A stretch of 64,000 nt of DNA from Strongylocentrotus droebachiensis (lineage: Eukaryota > Echinodermata > Echinoidea > Camarodonta > Strongylocentrotidae). The stretch's first letter is position 1. Each line of letters starts with the position of its first letter. The stretch is from assembly GCA_035222895.1 (NCBI GenBank), contig JAVYIG010007845.1, positions 32,453 through 96,452 on the forward strand, given 5' to 3'. Positions 30,781 through 43,900 of this stretch are shown here, piece after piece. Made by a program: the position numbers and the translations under genes. The notes under the pieces are model-generated. The model saw only the letters and a list, made by a program, of their open reading frames with translations, was not told the origin of the DNA and made no database searches.

Positions 30781-31050
30781 GTAGTATTATCGGAATGGGC
30801 AGAATATCATGTTTCAAATCATAACCACCTTTAAAAATAAAAAAAGTAAAAATATGATAGAAATGATAATATGAATTAATCACATGAAGAAAATATCTAA
30901 AAATGAGTCTTAACTACTCGGACTGAAGGTAGATGCTTTATCAAATACGCGCTGTCATAATTACAAAATAAATGTGCAGGGCAAGGTGTAATGTCAATTT
31001 CTCTTCTTTGCTTTTAAACTATTTAGGGAATGTTCAATCATATGCAATAA

Positions 31051-31269
31051 TTAAAAAAAAACTAAACCATCTAATCCTATATTTGATGAGGCATTAGAAA
31101 GGTCTTCAATATTAACGGGTTTTTTTAAACGCCAATAACCCCTTACAATCTGTTGGCGGAAAATGTATTGAGGATCAAGTTTCCTCAACGTTTCTTCAAT
31201 ATCGTTTGAGCATCCCATTTTGTAATTTACCCTTATCGGTATGTCCAAATGTCTGAACATGGTCAACAC
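31051..31269 (-). other. Unrecognised 72-codon open frame
   Basis: Reads LDIPIRVNYKMGCSNDIEET, then LRKLDPQYIFRQQIVRGYWR and KKPVNIEDLSNASS. The composition is plausible for protein, but I know no relative, and the apparent start codon is not ATG. Splice sites were not convincing. Confidence 0.15.
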
Positions 31270-31299
31270 TATCCATACCTTTAATAATGATTGATCTCG

Positions 31300-34260
31300 T
31301 AGAGCAACCTGCTAGATCAAGTTGAAAAGCTTGTACAAAATGAGAGGTAGCCAATTTACTGCCTACTCATGAGACTTTCATGTTGAGCATGACCACATAC
31401 ATGTACGTATTGATGTCTTTGAACTTGCATGTATGAGTAGATATTCTAATTTTTCAAAAGTTATGCTTATGTTCATATTCATCCTATTGTTTTAAAGTAG
31501 CTTGTCTACCAACAAATCAAACATACAAAATTAATACGACATTATATTATGTAAATCATAAATTGATTGCCGACACTTTTTTCTCCATTTGTTAGGATTG
31601 ATCTTTGAGAACAAATCTTTTAGTTTGTGCGTTGTTGTACTTTTGTTGAAGGGCAGGAGGGGCGGGGGCATGCATAATTCATATATTTAAAGTCAGGTAT
31701 ATTTCTCCTATATTACTATTTTCACTTCTCCCTATGATAGTTGAATGGTTAATACCCAAATTATTTGTTGGCGAGAAGTGATGCAGAGAAGGGTCTCAAC
31801 TATAATTATTTTGAACTAAATTAAAACATCACTGAAATAGACGTTTTCCTGTCGAAAAAAGATATTGCATAAATAAAACTTGTAAATTTTACCTAATACA
31901 ATTATGTATGAAAGATATTAGCACATAATGAGAGTGGTGTGTGATCTATGGACTTTGGATGAAGGAGTAAACAAATCTCATTTATGAATAGTGTTTGATA
32001 GCGATTTAAGTGAATCAATGACCAAATGAAGGACAGACTACTCCAACACCATGGGTGACTAATCAACTGTACAGTTACAATCGTCCTTCTTATCAGTATT
32101 GTTATCACCCTTTCATTGTCTTCCATGACCATTTATTCATTCATTCATTGAATATATACTGTGTAATATATGTAAACTGTAACTGGTAGTAGGGCAATAC
32201 ATCCATTTCGATAATGATAAAACTTTTAGGGTTATCCTATACATCTGTGCATGGGACGTCCTGCCTTTCCTAACCAAAATAAATACTACGATGAGAATGA
32301 AACAGTTAGATTCGCTTGGAAGGTTGATAACCCAATCATTCAGATCAGTATCTATTTTAATATGATGTGAGTTGACCTGGTCATAGCTAATGAGCAACAA
32401 ATGACCCAAGTCAAATTCATGGGTGCCTAATTGGTATACGGTTTTAAAAGGATTTAATTCACTGACCATAATACTATCAGGCAAAATAGGAAACTATTAT
32501 GAATATAATTTTTGTTCATTTTGAGTGAAATGGAAGTATCATGAAATATCGTATTTTTTTATTACTCCATATATTAATTCGAATTTACATAATAGCATTG
32601 CCTTTGATTAGGTTGATATGATTTAAAGAATGAAAAGAAGTCCTGCAACGTTCGTTTGTCAAGAACAATTTGCCATTTAAGATTAGAGAAACGCTACGGT
32701 ATACGTTGGTGCATTCGGTCATTTAGTGTGACAAACAGAGGTAGAAGTGTACAAAACATAATCATTTAAAAACAAGGTTACTTTCTCGCGTTTGGTAACT
32801 CATGAAAAATTGAAATATCTGGTTTTCTTAAATGAATTAATCCTAGAATATAACAAATTAGATTAGGCATTGATTTAATGGAGGGAATGTCTTGTCATAG
32901 AACGGTTGAAAAACGAAAGGAACTTGGCGACATTCGTTACCACATGATGCTACGCCTGTACACAAGAACGCTGAGAAACATAGTTGATGATATGTACATT
33001 AGTCGGCAATACACATATAGATGCATCTGTTCATAGCTTGCAGTAATGAACTAAAATACGACATTGGTAATTTTCTTAGAGAAAAACGAATTTCGAAAGT
33101 TTACTGATCGAAATTTTACAAATTACACAACTATACATATAAAAAAGATCTATTTTTCAAAAGAGACAACCATACTTTTTCGAAATTGCCCAAATACCTT
33201 GGCAACTTCGTTTATATAATAAATTAGCATTTTCAAGTACATTTCTATTCATATCAAAAGAATATCACTTTTATACATATAATTAATCACAGAAACATAG
33301 TGTTTGACATTGGAAGTTGATTTCAAACGCTATACAATACTTGAATACATCGAGTCATTTAGAAAACGATAATATAACATTTTGGAACAATTTGTACAGG
33401 AGCAAAGCGGAATAAATACATACGTTCTATATTGAAAGCAAGTAACATGACATATGACTTTATGCAAAATATAGATAGTTCTCGTTTGTTTGACCTACAT
33501 GCCAACCAGACAATATTTATCAATGTGTGGTTCGCTGCAAGGGGCACTAAAATACATGGAGGAATGACTGCACGTACAGTATGAATACAGAGGATACGTC
33601 TTTCCTCGTACAGACCGACAATGATACTTAGCTGATGTTGAACACCACTGCATTTAATGCAGCATCAACAAGAATAAAGGTACATCAATATCTTAACAGT
33701 CTGGAAAATATAACTCTGGTATTCCTAAATATGCGTTTTTATGTTTTTTTACATCTAAAAGTGACCTTCTACTCTTTGCATATGGCCCATATCGACCACT
33801 ACCTGGCTTCTGGTTAGGAACATGGATCAGAGGGAATAAAATATGAGGAGCATTCAATTGCTGGCTACATGATTTATCATGAATGTGTAAATTGATTATT
33901 TTGTTCATTGTAACTCTCTTTTTTCTCGAAATACAATATATAATATTGCATATGAAATGGTATAATTTGTCTTTACTGTTGTAGTATGGAGAAGGTCAAA
34001 CAGTTATACTTTAAAATGATGTATTAGTACATCAATGGGGTGCATAGATGGAGGAGAGTCTTATTGTATCAACACATTACCTCCGATGTGTGCCTTATCT
34101 GAAACTGTGGCTTGAACCGAAATTTATGACTACCTTTTTCCTACCCCATAATTCCCGTCAACAGCAAACATACAACAATGAGTCACAGAATAAAACAAAT
34201 CATATGTTTGCACCAACTCTCACTCTAAGTTCCAGCCAGTCGGTCAAGTGATGTGAAGTG
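31300..34260. other. Intergenic stretch downstream of hedgehog
   Basis: AT-rich sequence with no gene or clear repeat that I can support. A 115-codon minus-strand ORF at 32137-32484 has no recognisable motif. Confidence 0.4.
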
Positions 34261-34263
34261 GTT

Positions 34264-34269
34264 TTTATT
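34264..34269 (-). terminator. hh: Candidate hedgehog poly(A) signal
   Basis: AATAAA on the minus strand, only about 29 bases past the TAG at 34298. If used, the 3' UTR would be unusually short; a longer one is equally possible. Confidence 0.25.
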
Positions 34270-34297
34270 GTCCCAACTGTTCAGAAAGGGGGTCAAC

Positions 34298-34965
34298 CTA
34301 TACATCAAAGCCTAGAAATAATCTATCACTCATGACGTATTTGCCGAGTTTGTAGAGTCCTTGGGTGTACCAATGTACCCGTTGTTCTTGTCCTGTATCT
34401 GTATCTACGATACCCAACATATTATGCCTGATGTAACTGTACCACCGGACAGGCGCGAATGATGCGTGTGCGATCCATTCGTCACGCATGACGGCGTACG
34501 ATGATACCGCTACGTCGTCGATTACCAAGGATCCCTGCCTGGTCACCGGCGCCACAGCCGTACGCCCCAACCTCGTCGTTACACTGACCACTCTCTTCGG
34601 CCGTACCCCCCTGTCGTGGTTCTGTCCTGTTGTATAAACAAATTGATTAGTTCGAACTTCGCTGGCAAACATGGCTTTACTTTGGCTGAAGCTAGACTCC
34701 GTCTCTGAGACGTATATCAAATGCTGTGGCGTAAGTTGTACTACTGATTTGTCTTCGGTCTCTATAACGTAAAATAATGTACTGTCGTTGAGTTTTCTAT
34801 GTACTATCATGATGACATCGCTATAGTCCAATACTCCGTCATCGTTGACCACGGCTACCTCATCACCAACCCTGATGTCCAACATACTTATGGTGCGTCC
34901 GTTCTCGAGGGATGCTTGAGAAAATCCTGGGAAACAACCTCCGGAATTCTTAGCTGCTGCAGATT
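34298..34965 (-). CDS. hh: hedgehog exon 3 (Hint autoprocessing domain)
   Basis: Acceptor TATCCATGTCGTAG. One G from exon 2 completes Glu191. Encodes [16 protein letters not shown] and the whole Hint domain through [13 protein letters not shown] to TAG. This domain cuts the precursor at Gly200/Cys201 and, in known Hedgehogs, esterifies the new C-terminus with cholesterol. Confidence 0.93.
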
Positions 34966-37900
34966 CTACGACATGGATAACGAGAAAGAAAGGAAGATAA
35001 GAAACAGGCGTACAGAATGCCCAAATGCAAGGAAACCCGTTTCCATCTTGACATTGATCCTATACTGTAATGGAATTATATTGCATCAGCTAGCTCCATT
35101 AGCTATAACACACGATATATTGTTCCTTTTCATAAAACCATCATTTCGTACCTCCTTGAAAATGTACCCTGATATGACAGTATAGCAAATGTGGCCTACC
35201 AGACTCGCAATGATCTATCACTTAAAAAAAAAAAAAACTGATTCAATAAATGATTTGTAAATATCTATATGATACAATGATCTAATTAATTTGTTGGTTG
35301 CCAATCAAATTTCCTTGTCCACTATAATAACAAGCACAAAGGACTTAAGTTGTTGGAGATGCAAATATACAGATTGCTTTTAAGAAAAAAAGAATTGCTT
35401 GCTTTCACAACATAGAATGGGGATTCAGATCCTATCTACAATCAGCAAACAATCCTCAGGTAAAGGATGGGAAAGCCAGTGCCTACAAAAATAAGTCTAC
35501 TTGAAAGATCCTGGTTGCCTCGGATCAGGCAACCATGGTCAGTAATATGATGATGGGGTCACACGGAGTCAGCCACCCTAGTCCCAGGTGGCCTACCTCC
35601 CTGAGACGAGGCAGGACGATAATACCATCTTAGCCAGGACGGTGTCAAAGAGAACCCTCTCTTGGGTTCATGGTGGCACGAGAGCAAATAGTGTCAGAAG
35701 CACCAAGTCTGAGGCCACAAAGACACACACGCCAATCATATCCCAACAAGAATAGCCACGATTCCAGGCACCCATTTTTAGGTCTTTTCGTCATATTTAC
35801 ACGACCTGAAAACACATCCTTTCATTCAAATTTTGTGCGAAATACTTTTCCCCAATTTTTTCTATGAAAAGGGTAACGACCCGATAATCTGATTTCAAGG
35901 GACCTACGGGAACTTTGAGGAGCAAAATGTTGATTTTTCTCAACTTTGCCTGCAATATTCTTATAAAAAATAATTCGGGATTTGGGACAAATTCAAAATC
36001 CATTGAGATAGACTGTCGCCTTCACAAAAGTTAACGGACACTCAGCTTGAATCTATGAAGATCTGGGTCAAATCTAGAAGACGGAAAATGACACGCTACG
36101 ACTCATTCTTGTAGCTGTATGGTGCATGAAGGAAGGGGTGTTTCCATATATTCTTCTTATTATTTGTACTGTTTTTCATGATATATTTCAATACCAATTA
36201 TCCACAAAAACGTTGGCAAATATTTCGAAACAAAATTCAAACTAAGACTATATCAATAGACTTATGCATCACCTACTGTGATTTGCTAACATTACAGTGA
36301 CGTAGTACTTAATCCCAACATTATTCATAATGGCAATACAACAAAGTAACGAAATTGTGTTTTGAAAGTTTTCGCGATCGTTTTCAAATTTAAAAGCTTC
36401 TTGTTCGTACCTGACTTGACGGAGCAATGAACCCAGGCTTTACTTTCAAAGTTGACCCAATCGAAGCCAGCTTCTACGGCCAGGCGAGCTAGAGCGCCAT
36501 ATTTGTTCTTGTCTCTGTCACTGGTGGTGATGTCTACTGCTCTTCCTTCAGCATGGAGTGGTTCTACGTTTGGTTGGTCTTCGTCCCATGCCTCTACCAC
36601 GCGAAGTTTAATCCCGGGCCATTCGTTCATTACACTTATGGCTAACGTGTTCAGTTTGTCTTTGCATCGCTTTGGGGGTAAAATTAGAAAGAGAAACAAT
36701 ATATAAATTAATATGACAATAAAATATGAAAACCAATGGAGAGGTGTGGCATTTGGCACCGACCTAAACGAAGTAGCCTATCCCGATGTACATCTTTAAA
36801 AAAAAAAATCAGAGTTTGGTTTTAAAAAATGGTTTAAAAGAGGTCTCCAAACTGTTACTTGAATCATTGATTGGATGTTAACGGGTGCCCCAATAGAGAC
36901 GAAATAAACGTTAGTATGAAAGTGGTTTTGGACTTGTGATGTGCTTATAGTTCAGATCATAATTTCCAATTTCAAACAGAAAGCTTAGATATTGCAGGGT
37001 AAACTTGACGATTTTTTTTCTTCGTTGATTTGGGCCAAGGCGGCTTCGTTGGGGGAAGAAAAAGAAAAGAACAGCACCACTCATATTAGTTTTCCCAAGT
37101 GATCCCGATTAAAAACATCTTTTTATCACGGTGGAATGAAGATACGAAAATGCGTGGGAGGAGTGATATTTATTATCTGGATAGATAACCTTTTGAAAGC
37201 CCCTCATGTTTATTCTGGACGAAAAATCGTTTCATCAATGTGTCATATTGATATTTAGACCTATTAATGGTAGTAGATTATTTAGAATATGGAGGCATTT
37301 GAAGAGACATGCTTTTACGGGGAAAAAAATTCTATCATGTTCTTCCATACTTCATAATTACAATAATAACGCTCACAGATTATTTGTCACCTCTCCCCAG
37401 AACTCAACCTTCTCTTTAAATCTAGGTTATTATCGTAAATCTCTTTTCTGCGGGGATAGATAAAATATTCGTCTCATGTGGTGATATTTGTATAAATATA
37501 TAAAAAAATACAAGATTGGGAAAAGGAAACTGCATTTTACGCTGAAATGAAAAAAAGAAAACGAAACAAAAAAAGAGACTGTAAATTGTATTTGATCAAA
37601 ATCTTATATTTCAATGATTCTTTTCTACAGGATATTTTCAAAATGTTTCTTTATAGTCATGTGAGGATAAATAGCAAATAAATGAACATTTTGAAAAATT
37701 AATTCCCCAAAATCGTGATTCGTAGAACTCTGAGCCATATTGAAAATTAATATAAACCGTACATCGTAAAGATATAGTTTGATTTTAACTCAGAAGAATA
37801 TACGTCTGAAATGTGATAAACATCATCGCCTATATTGACTTTAAAATGTGGAATACGCAGAATGATTTCCCCAACAATTTATACACTATTTCCAACTCTA

Positions 37901-40900
37901 TCTAAACAGCGTTATACCTTTTTTTTAAAGAGCGAGCAGAACCAATATGTTCTTATTTTAGCCTAAAACGAGGTAAAACGCCTTCTAAAAATATCATAAC
38001 CAATGGTCGTAGGTGCATTTGGCGCAGTTTGGCGTAACGAGCAACGTTCTGGCCTACAACCGTCACACAGTTTGGATTTATAAGAAAACCACGAATCAAG
38101 CCGCAAAGTTACCTCTAGGCGGGACACAGTTGACAAGCTGAAGGAAGTGGTATCAAAGGTAATCGATTCATATCAAACTTGGCTGGTGGTTTACAACGAA
38201 AAATTACAATGGAAGAAAACACTTAACTGTTGACATAACACGGCGTGTACAAGAGCCATCAACAACAAAAATGCAACAAAACCTTCTTCACTTTTTAGTA
38301 TTGTGACTATTTTTATCTGATCGGGAGACACGAAATTCATATGCGTGAATAATTGTCAAGCAAATGTGTCGTGCTCTTTGTGAGCAACATGCTTTTCGTT
38401 GTTTGATGTGCATTTTAAAAACATTCTCAAAACGAGACAGGCATGAGGGATTGGAAAGCGTTGACGTTTAGTTTAGGGGGAATTATGAGCATGCAATGTT
38501 TTGAAAGTGACATTAGTTATTGGGTTTGCAAGCATTAATCAAAATAGACCATAAGAATTATTTAACTGTCTTCAATATAGAGGTGAGACTCTGTTTTTTT
38601 CAGAAAATTTCAGAGTCAAGTCCCAGTCATGACTCGGTCAATAACTCAATCAATTCACCACCTCGGGCTCCATGATGACATTGAATGGATGAAGACATGT
38701 AAATGAATTCAGATTTTACTATTATTGATAGCGATGGTAAATACTTGAAATACATTCCTCCAAGGGGATTACAACGCTCGGTGTGAAGTCGGAAGTGAAG
38801 TCATCAACAAGAAAAATAGGGAGAAGTACATTAATTTAATAAGTACCTTACATTGTTGTTTTTCTCTTTTTTCGCAACAATTTCGCTTAGAGTTTTCAAA
38901 GTTATGGTTGCTTTAAATCTCTACAAATACTCTTTAGCTCTACATTTCTTGTAATAGTGTTTAATTTGTCGGACTGTGGATTACATGGTTCGCGGTTCGA
39001 GTCCCGCTGCGACACTAATGCCTTTGGTAAGACATTAATCAACATTTGCCACTCTTCACCCAGGTAGAGTGAATGTGTCGCTACCCGGTAGGTAGCGCAT
39101 TATGGCAGCTCAGCTAGAGTCGGGGTAATAATGATACCATGTATTAAAGATACTATGTCCCTTTTGCAGCCAACATCAAATTCCGTAGAACTTTGCAGGA
39201 ATTATGAATATGTCATGTATGTACTTTCTGTGAAATTTAAACATTAGCAGTGTCCTAGTATTCAAATTATGCAAGGAAACCAGTTTACCTTCTAGACTTC
39301 ACTGTCAGACACTATTGAGTGACTGACTTACATCTTTTTTTTTTTTGGTAACAAGATACATAAAATGAGCTGTAACAGGTACATAAGCATTTGTCTACAT
39401 CGATAACCCACTACTTGTCATGGCCAAAATTTAACTGATTGAATCTTTGCGCAGCACAAAACGTACAACCATTCGTAAAAGGGTCTGCAAATCAGACTAT
39501 TACTTAAGTGATTGCAATCACTTAAGTTGATTCGACAACTAATGGTCGTTATTTTCCCATTAAAAGCCATTTTCAAACCCTTTCGCTTTGAGGGAAGTTC
39601 TAAATTAGTATTGTCTTTCAAATGCCGTTGAAATTTAACCTTTTCGAAGTAAATTATATTGATATAGTATAAATGAACCTATTATTTGTATTATAATTAT
39701 TATAAGACCATTCGTGAAAAGAGAAAAAATACGAGCCATGTATTACTAGTAATTCCTAATCCTAATTTACATATAAAAAGGCTGTGAAATACCATAAAGG
39801 AATTTGAAAAAAATAATATTTCCTCTTAACTAAAGAATTACATCTGACATCACATTCATGCACATGTTGCTTTCATGTGTTATTGTCAATAGATTATGAT
39901 TTAGCTTATGATATCCGATAAGATTTCCTAATTTTTGTATTAATCCATTTCGTTGTTTTTCCATATAGCGCCAACTTTGAACGATCCTTTTCTAGTCGTA
40001 GACGTAGCCTAGGTGCACTACCAACTGTCAATCATTATAATCGACGTTTGCTCTATATAGCTCATGGGCTGTGTATTGTACTTTTCTTTTGTTCTGCATT
40101 TCCCACCCCAAATTGCACTATGTAAATCCCTTGAATTAAAATCATGTTCCAACTCCTTCCCACTCCGAGTCTCCTCAAGTTCCTTGAGTGGAATTCTGAT
40201 GACATTATGAATTTTGTGTTTTTTTCGGGGGAGAGGTGGGAAGTAAGATAATGACGTCTGAACGGTTGAGTTTTTAACATATTTTGCAAGTCGTTGAGCA
40301 TCTTTCTTTCGTACAGTATCCCGAGAGCAGAGTATTTTATATCAAATAAGCTCTAGGGTGATTGGTCCATCTTTGTATAACAAACACATACAGTAAGTCA
40401 CATACAAATGTTAAACGTTTTGTCTTTCAGATGAATGGATCTAGGTTGATAGCCTAAAGGGTAATCTTATTTTCTGCAAAGAAACACATGAATGTTTTTC
40501 TTGATCTTTACTTTATTCTTTAATTTTCAGGGTGATTGAATACTGATGTCGCAAACGGTAAGTAAATCGGATGTTTTTCTTTCCCTCGAGAGAAAATATT
40601 TTTGAAAGAAGTCTTGTAATTTCTGTCAATTATTTCGACACGTCCTGTTTGTCACCGTTTTGTGAATTCAAACTTGGCTATTTGTTCCCTACTACAAAAA
40701 ATGTGAATGTTTTTCATTCTACCACTCGATTCTACAACAAAACAGAACCGTTGAAGTATTATGATAAACATATTTTACAGCTTTCTCATGAAAGCTACCG
40801 TTCTGGAATGTAAGAAAGAAAAAAAAGAGGGGAAAGGAGGTTGAATTAAACATACAGAAAACAGGGATAATCAGAGTGGACCATACTTTGAAAGGGTCAT

Positions 40901-43900
40901 CCCTACTTTCCGGGGCATAACGACGGATAGAACTTATTTTTTTGCACTCATCCCCATCACAAAACACCTCAAGTGTTGTCACCACTGGGACGCAAGTTTG
41001 CAAACATTAAACAAGCTTGAAAACACACATTAATGACATAAAATTGCTTGACGGACTTTCAAAAAGTATTTTTCGGGTTCTGAATGTTCGTGCTTGCTCC
41101 ACCGTTGCAGCTGTTTTAACACCAGATCTAATTCCCAAGTGTCTGCCCGATTATTTGAAGCTAGGTGTGATCTTTTAACAGTAAATAGAGAGTACTCGAG
41201 TACTACATAGAGAGAACGCCTCACAATCGTTCCATTAAGGATCGACAAGAAAAGGAAAATAAGTCTACTTTAAGAGACAGAGATTAAGTGATAAACTGTG
41301 TACTTGAACGTGATCGAGTGGAAACCAAGTTGGAAGAGGAACACCAGAAAAGAAAAGCACAGAGGCATTTCATGAAAGAGGAGTAAATACACACTCAATA
41401 TCGTTAAATGCTCTTTGAGTGTCTTTCTCTTTACAAACTCGCAGGTTCAACAGCCTGCATATGTCAACAGGCAGAAATTTATTCTTTTCTCTGTCAGTCT
41501 CTAATGTACACTACTTTATGGATTATACAAATTGTGGTGTCGTGTACGAGGCTTTTTTCTTGGGCGAGGCGGTGTAGAGGAGCCGCCAACATGACCAGGG
41601 CGCGGCATCTTCAAACGTCAAATAAACTCAGTCAGTATAGCTGCAAATATCTTGCTGTAAAGCACGCATGCCCAACAGGTGTTTCGGGAAATGTAGGCTA
41701 TTTGTATTATAGAAGATGTTTTTATTCTCCTGAACAAGCATTTAATAAGGAAAAAAAATGGAAAGCTCATGTAAGTAATAAAACGCTAAACAACGAAACC
41801 AATTTCGTGCTGAAACGAAAAGTATAACATTCTACTATAACATAAAATGAGGTCATATCACGCGCATTAGGTTATTGATAAAATACGAACATAAGTCTTG
41901 AACATATAATTGGATAATATTTTACAAATACTATTTGTATACAATAACGTAGATCCCAAATGGGGAATGGTGTGGATTCGTGGCCTGTATATATTATTGC
42001 AGGCATCTGTAACCAAACTGTTAAACCTAACATTTTCGAATTTGTTAATTTTTCTACGACCTAAGGAATATAGCTGAAAATCTCTTTGATTTCACAACCT
42101 GAAATAAAGATGGTTATTATCTCAAATCAATGCATATATTACACACACACAATACACGAACACGTGCATTTCAAATGCCTAATAAGCTGCCTGTTGAGTT
42201 TATGACCTCAAAATCCATAACTTTTTTGTCGATATTCTATACACGACGAACCTCATATTATTGGTGTGAAACTCAAAGAAAAGGGGTGATTGCCATGGAA
42301 TAATTGTTGGGCAAATGCAAACGCTAAAAGCCGAAGTATGTCAGACAGCCAGAGTGAAATTGTCAAAAAAAACATTCACTACAATTTGTCATCAAAATCC
42401 GGAAAGGGGACCTATTTGCGCGCATTAGGGTATTGTGTTGAGGTATTGAGGCGGGCGTTATTGCATTTTGTGGTTGACTGGAAGCATTGTAGCCACCCGT
42501 CCATTAAAACGTAGACTGTCAATCTAGTACAGGAAAGAAAAACAAACCAAAATGTGTGTACTGAACTCCTCTTTCTTAACGCTAATTTATGAAAATCTCA
42601 TTCGAATTTTCGAAATTTCGTTACTTTCAGAATACTAAATTTCTAAACGTTCACCATCACAAATCTAATATCTATCACTTACATGTAAATGACACGCTCA
42701 TATACAGTAATAGATAAGTATAATATCATTTGTAAGTCATTCTCAGCAGACAATCCCTGGTGAAATTTGCTTTAACTATATAATATGCTACTCAGGTTAA
42801 AAAGAAATGGATTTCGAGTGTTGTGTATGTAAAACGTACAAGTGAGTCATTAAAACAACAAAATAATGTAAGCAGGTGCACATGAATGCGATGATGACAA
42901 TAATATGGTACTTGTTATTAAATGTTGGAGCTCTAGGAAAGTTACGGCGTGACGGACATGAACGCTAACAAGAGGGCACAATTAATTTATTATTATTTAT
43001 GAAGATATTTTGTTATTTGTATGGATGTCAAATATTACAAGTTAGATGAGTCATGTCAATGTCAGAATAGATGCCATATACAGTTAAACCTGTCTATAGC
43101 GACCGCCCAAGGGAAACACAAAAAGTGGTCTTTGTAGACAGGTGGTCTTTGTGGACAAGTTCCTTTAATGCATGTTTCAATGAGAAACCATTTTCAAGGG
43201 AAACAAGAAATGTGGTTATTGTAGACAGGTGGTCTTTGTAGACAAGTGGTCACTAAAGCAGGTTTGACTGTATATGATTTAGATGAAGTCCGTGCCAGAA
43301 CCTCTGCATTAACGATCAGGTCTGATTTATCCATGTTACTGTCTTGATCGTGTTTTTTTTTAAATTGATGATTATCAAGTATTGTTTAACGATTAAAATC
43401 AAGTGACACCAAGTAAGCCCTAAGCCGGCAGCAGGCACGTAGCCACGGGGGGGGGGGGGGGGGGGGGGGGCACGGGGGGGGGGGCACGTGCCCCCCTAAA
43501 ATTTCCAAGATCGGTTGAATTTTTTTAGACCCCTTTTTTTTACCTCGATCGATTACATGTAAGTGCCCCCCCAAACATCGAACTCTGGCTACGTGCCTGA
43601 TAGGCAGCATATAATGGAGAAGCATACACCCAATGAGTTCAATACCCCCCCCCCCCCCTCCATACAACATGATGCTCTTAGAAATTCGTAGGTTATCAAA
43701 ATAAGGCATCATTCATATAAGTATATTGGAAGTTAAAATACCAGGAGTGAATTTCCAACGTTTATATTTTCCCAATATTCGGGACTAGATTTCCTCTCTA
43801 TAATTCCTGTAAAGTAATAAGGTGCAGCCACTACAAAACAAAATTGTAATCATTTCGTTGGTATCAGTTACTTTTGGAGACCTTAAAGACCCTCTCTTGA

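Noticed and set aside
36670-36759. Extension of hedgehog exon 2 upstream of RCKDK
   Set aside because: It is intron read-through; the acceptor and the conserved LMTQ/RCKD junction place the boundary at 36669.
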